Below are positions 15,328 to 20,595 of a stretch of 24,317 nt of DNA, piece after piece. Every line of letters starts with the position of its first letter. The stretch's first letter is position 1. The stretch covers positions 1-24,317 of the forward strand of contig JAZRPV010000007.1 of the NCBI GenBank assembly GCA_045649455.1, written 5' to 3'. The notes beneath the pieces were generated by a model. That model made no database searches. It saw nothing but the letters and a program-made list of their open reading frames with translations, and was not told the DNA's origin. The position numbers and the translations under genes are program-made. The stretch is from JAEDES01 sp045649455 (GTDB lineage: Bacteria; Bacillota_I; Bacilli_A; RF39; UBA660).

Positions 15328-16327
15328 ATTTCATTGATTCTTCAACTGCAACTGCTACAGCAACTGTTGCACCAACCATTGGGTTGTTACCCATACCGAT
15401 TAGTCCCATCATTTCAACGTGAGCTGGTACAGATGAACTTCCTGCAAATTGTGCATCAGAATGCATTCTTCCCATAGTATCTGTCATACCATAAGATGCA
15501 GGCCCAGCTGCCATGTTATCTGGGTGAAGTGTTCTTCCTGTTCCTCCACCTGAAGCAACTGAGAAGTATTTTTTATCATTTTCAATTCTTTCTTTTTTAT
15601 AAGTTCCTGCTACTGGGTGTTGGAATCTTGTTGGGTTTGTAGAGTTTCCTGTAATAGATACATCTACATCTTCCAACCACATGATTGCTACACCTTCTCT
15701 AACATCGTTAGCTCCGTAGCATCTTACTTTTGATCTTTCTCCATTTGAGTATGGAATTTCTTTTACAATTTTTACTTTTCCTGTAAAGAAATCGAATTCT
15801 GTTTGTACATATGTAAATCCGTTAATTCTAGAAATTACTTGTGCAGCATCTTTTCCTAATCCATTTAAAATTACTTTTAATGGTTCTTTTCTAACTTTGT
15901 TTGCAGATTTAGCAATACCAATTGCTCCTTCTGCAGCAGCAAAACTTTCGTGTCCTGCTAAGAATGCGAAACATTTTGTTTCTTCAGATAATAACATAGA
16001 AGCTAAGTTACCATGTCCTAATCCTACTTTTCTATCATCTGCAACAGAACCTGGAATACAGAATGCTTGTAATCCTTCTCCGATTGATTTAGCAGCATCA
16101 GCAGCTTTTTTGTCACCTTTTTTTATAGCAATTGCAGCTCCTAAAGTGTAAGCCCATGCAGCATTTTCAAAACAGATTGGTTGTACTCCTTTAACAATAT
16201 CATAAGGATTAAATCCTTTATCTGTACAGATTTTTAAGGCATCATCAAAATCTTTGATACCATATTTTTCCATTACTGGTTTTATTTGATCTATTCTTCT
16301 TTCATAACTTTCGAATGTTACTGACAT
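15326..16327 (-). CDS. GGGtGRT protein
   Basis: The protein carries the name-giving motif GGGTGRT at 260-266 (ASGGGTGRTLHPDNMAAGPA) and has 333 residues. To my knowledge, proteins of this name are found in anaerobic bacteria next to a NifU-like iron-sulfur scaffold gene, exactly as here, but no activity has been established. Gly-rich runs such as GLGHGNLAS, FLAGHESFAAAEGAIGIAKSA and the C-terminal MMGLIGMGNNPMVGATVAVAVAVEE suggest a helical or nucleotide/cofactor-binding fold. It has Cys at 34, 52, 90, 119 and 203. It is 15 nt downstream of the scaffold gene and ends at the operon terminator. A role linked to iron-sulfur or a related cofactor is inferred from this pairing alone. Confidence 0.9.
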   Translation of the reverse strand: MSVTFESYERRIDQIKPVMEKYGIKDFDDALKICTDKGFNPYDIVKGVQPICFENAAWAYTLGAAIAIKKGDKKAADAAKSIGEGLQAFCIPGSVADDRKVGLGHGNLASMLLSEETKCFAFLAGHESFAAAEGAIGIAKSANKVRKEPLKVILNGLGKDAAQVISRINGFTYVQTEFDFFTGKVKIVKEIPYSNGERSKVRCYGANDVREGVAIMWLEDVDVSITGNSTNPTRFQHPVAGTYKKERIENDKKYFSVASGGGTGRTLHPDNMAAGPASYGMTDTMGRMHSDAQFAGSSSVPAHVEMMGLIGMGNNPMVGATVAVAVAVEESMK

Positions 16328-16342
16328 AATTTATTCCTCCTA

Positions 16343-17035
16343 TTATTGTTTTCTTGGATCTATTTTCTTAACTGCTTCATCAAATCTACCATAAGTTCCA
16401 GATGCTTTTTCAATTGCTTCTGTTGGTTCGATTCCAGCTTTAATATTATCCATCATTTTTCCAATATGAACATATTTGTATCCAATGATTTGATCTTCTT
16501 CATCTAAACCTAATTCTACAATATATCCTTCAGCAAGATTTAAATATCTTGGTCCTTTTAAAGAACTTGAATAAATTGTTCCAACTTGACTAGTATGGCC
16601 TTTTCCTAAGTCTTCTAATCCGGCTCCTACTGGTAATCCACCTTCAGAGAATGCAGTTTGAGTTCTACCATATACTATTTGTAAGAATAATTCTCTCATT
16701 GCAGTATTAATAGCATCACATACTAAATCTGTATTTAAAGCTTCTAATAAAGTTTTTCCTACTAAGATTTCTCCTGCCATAGCTGCTGAATGTGTCATAC
16801 CTGAACATCCTATTGTTTCAACTAAAGCTTCTTGAATTATACCTTCTTTAATATTTAAAGTTAATTTACAAGCCCCTTGTTGTGGTGCACACCAACCAAT
16901 ACCATGAGTTAGTCCAGAAATATCTTTTATTTCTTTTGCTTGTACCCATTTACCTTCTTCGGGAATTGGTGCAGGTCCGTGATCAACACCTTTTTTTACA
17001 CAACACATATTTTCTAATTCTTTTGAATAACGCAT
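16343..17035 (-). CDS. NifU/IscU-like iron-sulfur cluster assembly scaffold protein
   Basis: This 230-residue protein is related to the IscU/NifU scaffold on which Fe-S clusters are built. Candidate ligands are C49 or C56 in GWCAPQQGACKL, C77 in the loop ETIGCSGMTHSAAMAG, and C106 in TDLVCDAIN, which mimic the three-Cys pattern of IscU. The extra C11-C12 pair near the start and a C-terminal extension of about 100 residues (YVHIGKMMDNIKAG onward) are not in classical IscU. The ATG is set by GGAGG at 17043-17047. It is first in a two-gene operon with the GGGtGRT gene. No cysteine desulfurase or SufBCD gene is in the window, so this may be a dedicated cluster-handling pair rather than the housekeeping machinery. 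Confidence 0.88.
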   Translation of the reverse strand: MRYSKELENMCCVKKGVDHGPAPIPEEGKWVQAKEIKDISGLTHGIGWCAPQQGACKLTLNIKEGIIQEALVETIGCSGMTHSAAMAGEILVGKTLLEALNTDLVCDAINTAMRELFLQIVYGRTQTAFSEGGLPVGAGLEDLGKGHTSQVGTIYSSSLKGPRYLNLAEGYIVELGLDEEDQIIGYKYVHIGKMMDNIKAGIEPTEAIEKASGTYGRFDEAVKKIDPRKQ

Positions 17036-17054
17036 TTTGTTTCCTCCTTGTTTG

Positions 17055-17076
17055 TTAATGGTTTTTATACCATTAA
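17055..17076 (-). promoter_or_regulatory. Leader hairpin before the NifU-like/GGGtGRT operon
   Basis: A perfect 8-bp stem (TTAATGGT, 17055-17062, with ACCATTAA, 17069-17076) and a 6-nt loop occupies most of the short leader between the -10 and the GGAGG. It has no U-run after it. It could stabilise the mRNA 5' end or serve as an operator palindrome. Confidence 0.55.
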
Positions 17077-17088
17077 TCTCACATATTT

Positions 17089-17097
17089 ATTATATCA
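17089..17097 (-). promoter_or_regulatory. Promoter of the NifU-like/GGGtGRT operon (extended -10)
   Basis: TGATATAAT on the minus strand is a perfect extended -10. It directly follows the methyltransferase terminator; its would-be -35 lies within the terminator stem and matches poorly. Confidence 0.65.
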
Positions 17098-17127
17098 AAA
17101 AAAGATAGATTTTTATTATCTATCTTT
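17097..17127 (-). terminator. Intrinsic terminator of the methyltransferase gene
   Basis: A 10-bp perfect stem AAAGATAGAT (17101-17110) / ATCTATCTTT (17118-17127) has a 7-nt loop and a U-run. The methyltransferase stop codon TAG (17120-17122) is entirely inside the stem. Confidence 0.85.
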
Positions 17128-17908
17128 CTTTTTTTAGTACTTTTTTTCGACCTGTTATCCCATAATATCTTCTTATTAATCTTATTCCTTGTGGATAAGT
17201 GTTTCTTTCGATGTATTTTTCTAATTTTTCTTCATCAATTGAATCTAAATAATAATCAACATGGTCGTTTTCTTCTTCTGAAAATTCTATTAAGATTGGA
17301 ACTTTTAATAAGAAACTTAAAAAATCTTTTTTTGTTTTGAAATATTCATGAGAATGTATTGGCACTAATTCAACATCATCAAATCCGGCATCTAATACAT
17401 TTTCATAATCAATAACACTGATTGGTTTTGTGTCAGTGTAAGCTTGTCCGTAACCAAATATTCTTTTCAATTCATGACAGTCATGTTGGTCAACTCCATG
17501 TATTAATACATGTCCTCCTGGTTTTAATGTCTTATAAATTCGTTTTGGATCAGTTACAGTGTTTCTAGCTACTACGACATCAAAATATTCGTTTGGTGTT
17601 GTCATGTTTAAATTGTCCATTACTTCAAATCTTATGTTTTGTTTTCCTGATTCTTTTAAATTTTTGTTTGCAGTTTTGATCATTTCTTTAGAGAAGTCAG
17701 TTCCTAATATTTCAGCTACTTTTGGAAACTTTTCTAGTACTTTTTCTCCTCCACCTGTTCCCAAATCTAGTATTCTTGATTTTTCATCTGTTATTTCTTT
17801 TAAGATTTCATACATGTCCCAATTTGTGAAATGTACTGATTCAATGTCAAACATTGAGAAATCCCAATCTTTTATTTCTTCATAATAAGTTTTTTCTTCT
17901 TTTTTCAT
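17120..17908 (-). CDS. Class I SAM-dependent methyltransferase under a leader-peptide attenuator
   Basis: This 262-residue protein has a seven-strand methyltransferase fold. Motif I is ILDLGTGGGE (46-55), the acidic strand ending LGTDFS follows, then FEVMDNLNMTTP and FDVVVARNTVTD in place of motifs II-III, and LKPGGHVLIHGVDQHD. It lacks the N-terminal zinc ribbon of RlmA-type and the sequence pattern of Erm rRNA dimethylases, so the substrate cannot be named. A weak AAGAAGG precedes the ATG. Its leader is remarkable: a perfect promoter, an 11-codon ORF and a conditional-looking terminator lie between the promoter and this gene. In known cases that arrangement gives induction when ribosomes stall, often by antibiotics, so a protective or modification role is a reasonable inference, not proven. 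It is monocistronic. Confidence 0.88.
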   Translation of the reverse strand: MKKEEKTYYEEIKDWDFSMFDIESVHFTNWDMYEILKEITDEKSRILDLGTGGGEKVLEKFPKVAEILGTDFSKEMIKTANKNLKESGKQNIRFEVMDNLNMTTPNEYFDVVVARNTVTDPKRIYKTLKPGGHVLIHGVDQHDCHELKRIFGYGQAYTDTKPISVIDYENVLDAGFDDVELVPIHSHEYFKTKKDFLSFLLKVPILIEFSEEENDHVDYYLDSIDEEKLEKYIERNTYPQGIRLIRRYYGITGRKKVLKKER

Positions 17909-17945
17909 AATTTACCTTCTTTCTTTACTTTGTTGTGATTGTATA

Positions 17946-18035
17946 GAAAAAGAACCTCCTTTCATGAATATACGACAAATAACAATCACAAAAAACTTTG
18001 TGTATATTTTATTTGCCATTCATGAGGAGATTCTT
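17946..18035 (-). terminator. Leader attenuator hairpin upstream of the methyltransferase
   Basis: The 5' arm (18035 down to 18009) is nearly the whole leader ORF from its Lys3 codon to the stop. It pairs with 17982-17950. AAGAA/TTCTT, a T-G pair and CTCCT/AGGAG form the base. CATGAAT/ATTCATG follows after a 2-nt bulge, then GGCAAATAA/TTATTTGTC after a 4-nt bulge. Together they make about 27 pairs, with a further small hairpin CACAAA/TTTGTG in the apex. The stem is followed by a short run of U (17947-17949, continuing the UU of the stem). A competing smaller hairpin (18047-18040 with 18029-18022) would break it. Confidence 0.7.
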
Positions 18036-18044
18036 AAGGCTCAT
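18009..18044 (-). CDS. 11-codon leader peptide of the methyltransferase attenuator
   Basis: The short ORF MSLKNLLMNGK ends in TAA. AAAGGA (18051-18056) lies 6 nt before this ATG, an optimal spacing; another in-frame ATG immediately upstream (18045-18047) would be only 3 nt away. The codons AAG to TAA form the 5' arm of the long terminator-like hairpin, so the position of a ribosome on this ORF decides whether the hairpin forms. This is the classic geometry of attenuation by ribosome stalling. The peptide does not resemble the erm leader peptides I remember. Confidence 0.65.
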   Translation of the reverse strand: MSLKNLLMNGK

Positions 18045-18073
18045 CATTATTCCTTTAAACAAAATGTTTATTG

Positions 18074-18108
18074 GTAGTAAAACGCGAATGGTCTAATTGA
18101 TTTACTAC
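18074..18108 (-). promoter_or_regulatory. 5'-end hairpin of the methyltransferase leader RNA
   Basis: GTAGTAAA (18101-18108) pairs with TTTACTAC (18074-18081), an 8-bp stem with a 19-nt loop. It begins about 7 nt after the -10, so the RNA would start at or in this stem. Likely roles are 5' end protection or ligand sensing; I do not recognise a riboswitch core. Confidence 0.6.
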
Positions 18109-18114
18109 GGCTAG

Positions 18115-18143
18115 ATTATAACATAATTTTTATATTTTGTCAA
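18115..18143 (-). promoter_or_regulatory. Perfect extended consensus promoter of the methyltransferase leader
   Basis: TTGACA (18138-18143), 17 nt, TATAAT (18115-18120) with a TGT extension on the minus strand. It matches at every consensus position. It lies about 200 nt before the methyltransferase ATG, right after the HD-domain gene. Such a strong promoter with a long leader suggests control after initiation. Confidence 0.92.
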
Positions 18144-18183
18144 AAAAGCAAAGTTTATATCTTAATTTAAATCTGAATTTATA

Positions 18184-18753
18184 TTATTCTTCACCTAAAA
18201 CTATTTTTAGTATTAATTTATATTTTTCGTTTACAATTTCTTTTGTTCTATCACTTAAATCATTATAATCTTTTTTTAAACATTCTTTCATCCATGTTCT
18301 TACTTCATTTAATTTTATATTATTTCTATTAAATGCTGAATTAAATAACATTGGTATATTATCAAAGTGCGCTAGAATATCTCCGTCAGCAACACACATT
18401 TCTTCAATAGTTGTTGTATTCTTGGAACTTCGATGGTTGTATATGCAGTTTAATACCTTTTCTTTTTTATCTTGTGGATAATTATATTTAGTTAATATTT
18501 CATTTGCAATAATTTTTCCATTTATATGGTGATCTTTTCTATCTCCTACTTTTGTTATTAAAGCAATATCATGCAATAATGCTCCTAGAGATACTATTTC
18601 TAAGTCTGCATTATATATTTTTGCAAGAACAATACTCTCTTTATAAACATATTTAATATGTTCATTCCAAAAGTCATAATTGTCTTCTGATGTATTTTTA
18701 TATTCATCTATTTTATCTTTAACTTCTTTTTCTATTAAACTTACTATATCCAT
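18184..18753 (-). CDS. HD-domain metal-dependent phosphohydrolase
   Basis: This 189-residue protein is a single HD domain. The metal and catalytic residues expected are visible: H32 (WNEHIKYV), the HD pair H61-D62 in ALLHDIA, H75/H76 in KDHHINGK, H107 in YNHRSS and D123/D125 in VADGD. HD proteins hydrolyse phosphate esters of nucleotides or other small molecules; the substrate here is unknown. TAGGTGATTAT just before the ATG combines the stop of the upstream acetyltransferase gene with a ribosome binding site, so translation is coupled. It is last in a three-gene GNAT-GNAT-HD operon. I see no strong terminator after it; the methyltransferase leader promoter follows directly. Confidence 0.9.
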   Translation of the reverse strand: MDIVSLIEKEVKDKIDEYKNTSEDNYDFWNEHIKYVYKESIVLAKIYNADLEIVSLGALLHDIALITKVGDRKDHHINGKIIANEILTKYNYPQDKKEKVLNCIYNHRSSKNTTTIEEMCVADGDILAHFDNIPMLFNSAFNRNNIKLNEVRTWMKECLKKDYNDLSDRTKEIVNEKYKLILKIVLGEE

Positions 18754-18761
18754 ATAATCAC

Positions 18762-19292
18762 CTATATTTCTATTTCATAATATTGACTTACTAAATTTAT
18801 TTTCCAATGATTATTTATTTCATTATAGTCATTTTCTTCTCTTATTAACTTTCCTCCATTTTTAAGGATTGTTTTAGCAGATCCAATGTTTTCTTTATAG
18901 CATCCTAAAATTACTTTATTCATACCTAGTTTTTTACATTCTTTTAAGGCATACTCTAACATTTTAGTTGCATATCCTTTTTGTCTTTCGCTTGGTCTTA
19001 CACCATATCCTATATGACCATATTTTCGAACCAATTCTTCATTTAAATCATATCTAATACTTAATAGACCAATTAACTTTTTATTATCATTAAATACTAA
19101 ATATGTATATGATTTTCCCCATACTTCGTCTGGAATATTTACATTTTGATGAATTCTTTTTACCCAATCTTCATAGTTTGTTGATGTTAGCATATTACTT
19201 GCACTTAAACTATTTTCATTATGACTATAATGATCTTCAATATAAGATATAATTTCCTCTTTATCAGTTATTTCTGGTAATCTTATTTCCAT
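18762..19292 (-). CDS. GNAT family N-acetyltransferase (second of two)
   Basis: This is a probable acetyl-CoA-dependent N-acetyltransferase of 176 residues. Motif A, the acetyl-CoA pyrophosphate loop, is GYGVRPSERQKGYATKML, with the R/Q-x-x-G-x-A pattern as QKGYAT. The strand KVILGCYKENIGSAKTILKNGGK (motif B) includes the conserved N-x-x-A, resembling the RimJ/RimL-like small-molecule and ribosomal-protein acetylases; the substrate is unknown. A longer reading from a TTG at 19337 overlaps the upstream gene. The ATG at 19292 has AAGGAGG 8 nt upstream and is preferred. That AAGGAGG overlaps the stop codon of the upstream GNAT gene. Confidence 0.9.
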   Translation of the reverse strand: MEIRLPEITDKEEIISYIEDHYSHNENSLSASNMLTSTNYEDWVKRIHQNVNIPDEVWGKSYTYLVFNDNKKLIGLLSIRYDLNEELVRKYGHIGYGVRPSERQKGYATKMLEYALKECKKLGMNKVILGCYKENIGSAKTILKNGGKLIREENDYNEINNHWKINLVSQYYEIEI

Positions 19293-19305
19293 TTTATTAT
19301 CCTCC

Positions 19306-19800
19306 TTACAGTTCTTTTGAATAATATTCAACTTCAATTTCTGTTCCGTCAGGATATACTTCTGTTGACATTTTAATTAGATTAGTAAATCCATACTTTT
19401 TATATATCATTTTATTTATTTCTTCTTCCGGTTCGACTCCTAATGTTACTTTTTTATATCCTTTGGATTTTAAGTCATCAATCATAAAATTATATAGTTT
19501 AGAAAAATAACCTTGATTTTGATATTCTTTATTAGTTCTAAAAGCCATTAAATATGCAGTTGTATCATCTACTAAGTTTTCTGAATTTTGTACTATACTC
19601 GGATTAATTGCTGCGGTTGCTTCACATATTATTTTCCCATCTAATAATCCGTAATAAGGAATTATATATTTGTTTTTAAATCTTTCTATATTGTCTTTTT
19701 TCCAGATTATCCAATTACTTTTATCTTTAGCTTTATTTATTTCATAATCCCATTTTTCGTTCATTTCGTCTAATGTTGCAATCTTACATATATAACTCAT
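19306..19800 (-). CDS. GNAT family N-acetyltransferase (first of two)
   Basis: This 164-residue GNAT fold protein carries AYLMAFRTNKEYQNQGYFSKLYNFMI, with the acetyl-CoA binding motif Q-N-Q-G-Y-x-S as the Q/R-x-x-G-x-x loop. GYKKVTLGVEPEEEINKMIYKKYGF is the motif B strand and helix, with the terminal YGF common in the family. The substrate is unknown; it is not closely similar to its downstream neighbour, so this is not a recent duplication. The ribosome binding site is weak (GGAAGTGG). It is first in the GNAT-GNAT-HD operon, with a promoter about 45 nt upstream. Confidence 0.88.
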   Translation of the reverse strand: MSYICKIATLDEMNEKWDYEINKAKDKSNWIIWKKDNIERFKNKYIIPYYGLLDGKIICEATAAINPSIVQNSENLVDDTTAYLMAFRTNKEYQNQGYFSKLYNFMIDDLKSKGYKKVTLGVEPEEEINKMIYKKYGFTNLIKMSTEVYPDGTEIEVEYYSKEL

Positions 19801-19845
19801 TTTACCACTTCCAATTACCTTATAACATTGGTATTTCTTACTATA

Positions 19846-19874
19846 CTTATATCATATATAGTTTTTGTCTACAA
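19846..19874 (-). promoter_or_regulatory. Promoter of the GNAT-GNAT-HD operon
   Basis: The minus strand has TTGTAG (19869-19874), 17 nt, TATAAG (19846-19851) with a TGA extension. It gives a leader of about 40 nt. Confidence 0.55.
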
Positions 19875-19883
19875 GTTATGTAG

Positions 19884-19914
19884 AAAAAGAAAAACTCGTC
19901 TTGACACGAGTTTT
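19884..19914 (-). terminator. Intrinsic terminator of the RdgB/HAM1-like gene
   Basis: A 9-bp stem AAAACTCGT (19891-19899) / ACGAGTTTT (19906-19914) has a 6-nt loop and a U-run interrupted by one C. Two bases of the stop codon are inside the stem. Its arms are identical to those of the secA terminator. Confidence 0.85.
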
Positions 19915-20530
19915 ATTTTAGTTTTTTTAGTGTTTTTCTAATGGCATTATATCTATATGTATTATCAAGTTCGTTTGGCGTTAATTCATTAAATGAAACA
20001 GTGGTATCATTTAAAATAAAGATTGAATAAAAATAAGGTTTTTTTAATTCTCCAATAATATCATTAGCGATTGTCCCTTCACTTTCACCTATTTCTTGGT
20101 AGTATTCTCCATTAGGCATCATACTTGTTACACAACATTTATATTTTGCTTTTCTATTTTTTTCGTCTTTCATATTTCTAAGAAGTTTAATAACACATTG
20201 ATGTTTTGGTAAATCTGGATTTTCAGCCAATTCGTCATCTGCATATCTTGCTGTATATACCCCGGGTTCTCCATTTAATGCTTCTACAAACAATCCTGCG
20301 TCATCTGTCATTATGGGATACTGAATATTATGGTCTTGGCAGAATGATAATATTGATTGAGCTTTAATTAATGAATTTTCTTCTACTGTTGTTCCGTATT
20401 CATCAATCTCTCCTCTATCCCATCCTATATCTTCCATACTTAAAACTTCTATATCAAGTTTCATCTTATCAATTATATTTTGTAAATCTTCTGTTTTTCT
20501 TTTATTTGTTGTTCCAAAAATTAGTTTCAT
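19913..20530 (-). CDS. Divergent RdgB/HAM1-family (non-canonical purine NTP pyrophosphatase-like) protein
   Basis: The family removes inosine and xanthosine triphosphates from the nucleotide pool. The N-terminal half is typical: FGTTNKRKTEDL (5-16), then TTVEENSLIKAQ (47-58), the catalytic TDDAGLFVEALNGEPGVYTARY (75-96). The C-terminal half departs. Where members have G-F-G-Y-D-P after a Gly-rich turn, this one has ELKKPYFYSIF (161-171). The SHR motif that contacts the base is replaced around NTYRY (190-194), although SFNELTPNELDN aligns with the usual AEL-x-x-E-x-KN stretch. The metal and phosphate side looks intact while the base-recognition side is changed, so substrate choice may differ. 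GGAG lies 8 nt before the ATG. It is monocistronic between two near-identical terminators. Confidence 0.82.
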   Translation of the reverse strand: MKLIFGTTNKRKTEDLQNIIDKMKLDIEVLSMEDIGWDRGEIDEYGTTVEENSLIKAQSILSFCQDHNIQYPIMTDDAGLFVEALNGEPGVYTARYADDELAENPDLPKHQCVIKLLRNMKDEKNRKAKYKCCVTSMMPNGEYYQEIGESEGTIANDIIGELKKPYFYSIFILNDTTVSFNELTPNELDNTYRYNAIRKTLKKLK

Positions 20531-20548
20531 TTTATCATCTCCAATACT

Positions 20549-20557
20549 ATTTTATCA
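20549..20557 (-). promoter_or_regulatory. Promoter of the RdgB/HAM1-like gene (extended -10)
   Basis: TGATAAAAT on the minus strand lies 18 nt before the ATG. No clear -35 is present. It starts right after the secA terminator. Confidence 0.5.
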
Positions 20558-20569
20558 TATATGTAATAG

Positions 20570-20595
20570 AAAAAACTCGTAATGATACGAGTTTT
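20570..20595 (-). terminator. Intrinsic terminator of secA
   Basis: A 9-bp stem AAAACTCGT (20572-20580) / ACGAGTTTT (20587-20595) has a 6-nt loop and a U-run on the minus strand. Two bases of the secA stop codon are in the stem. Both arms match the terminator after the RdgB-like gene. Confidence 0.87.

Noticed and set aside
17955..17962. Second strong ribosome binding site (AAAGGAGG) in the attenuator 3' arm
   Set aside because: No ATG, GTG or TTG follows within usable distance, so I see it as the pairing partner of the CTC-CTC codons rather than a translation start.
17909..18183. Known riboswitch, 6S RNA, SRP RNA or T-box in the long methyltransferase leader
   Set aside because: I could not find the SRP GGAAG loop, a T-box GGUGG core or any riboswitch core; the ORF-plus-hairpin arrangement explains the region better. 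A covariance-model scan would be decisive.
19293..19337. Fifteen-residue extension of the second GNAT from TTG 19337
   Set aside because: It runs into the upstream gene and contains the AAGGAGG that serves the ATG at 19292.
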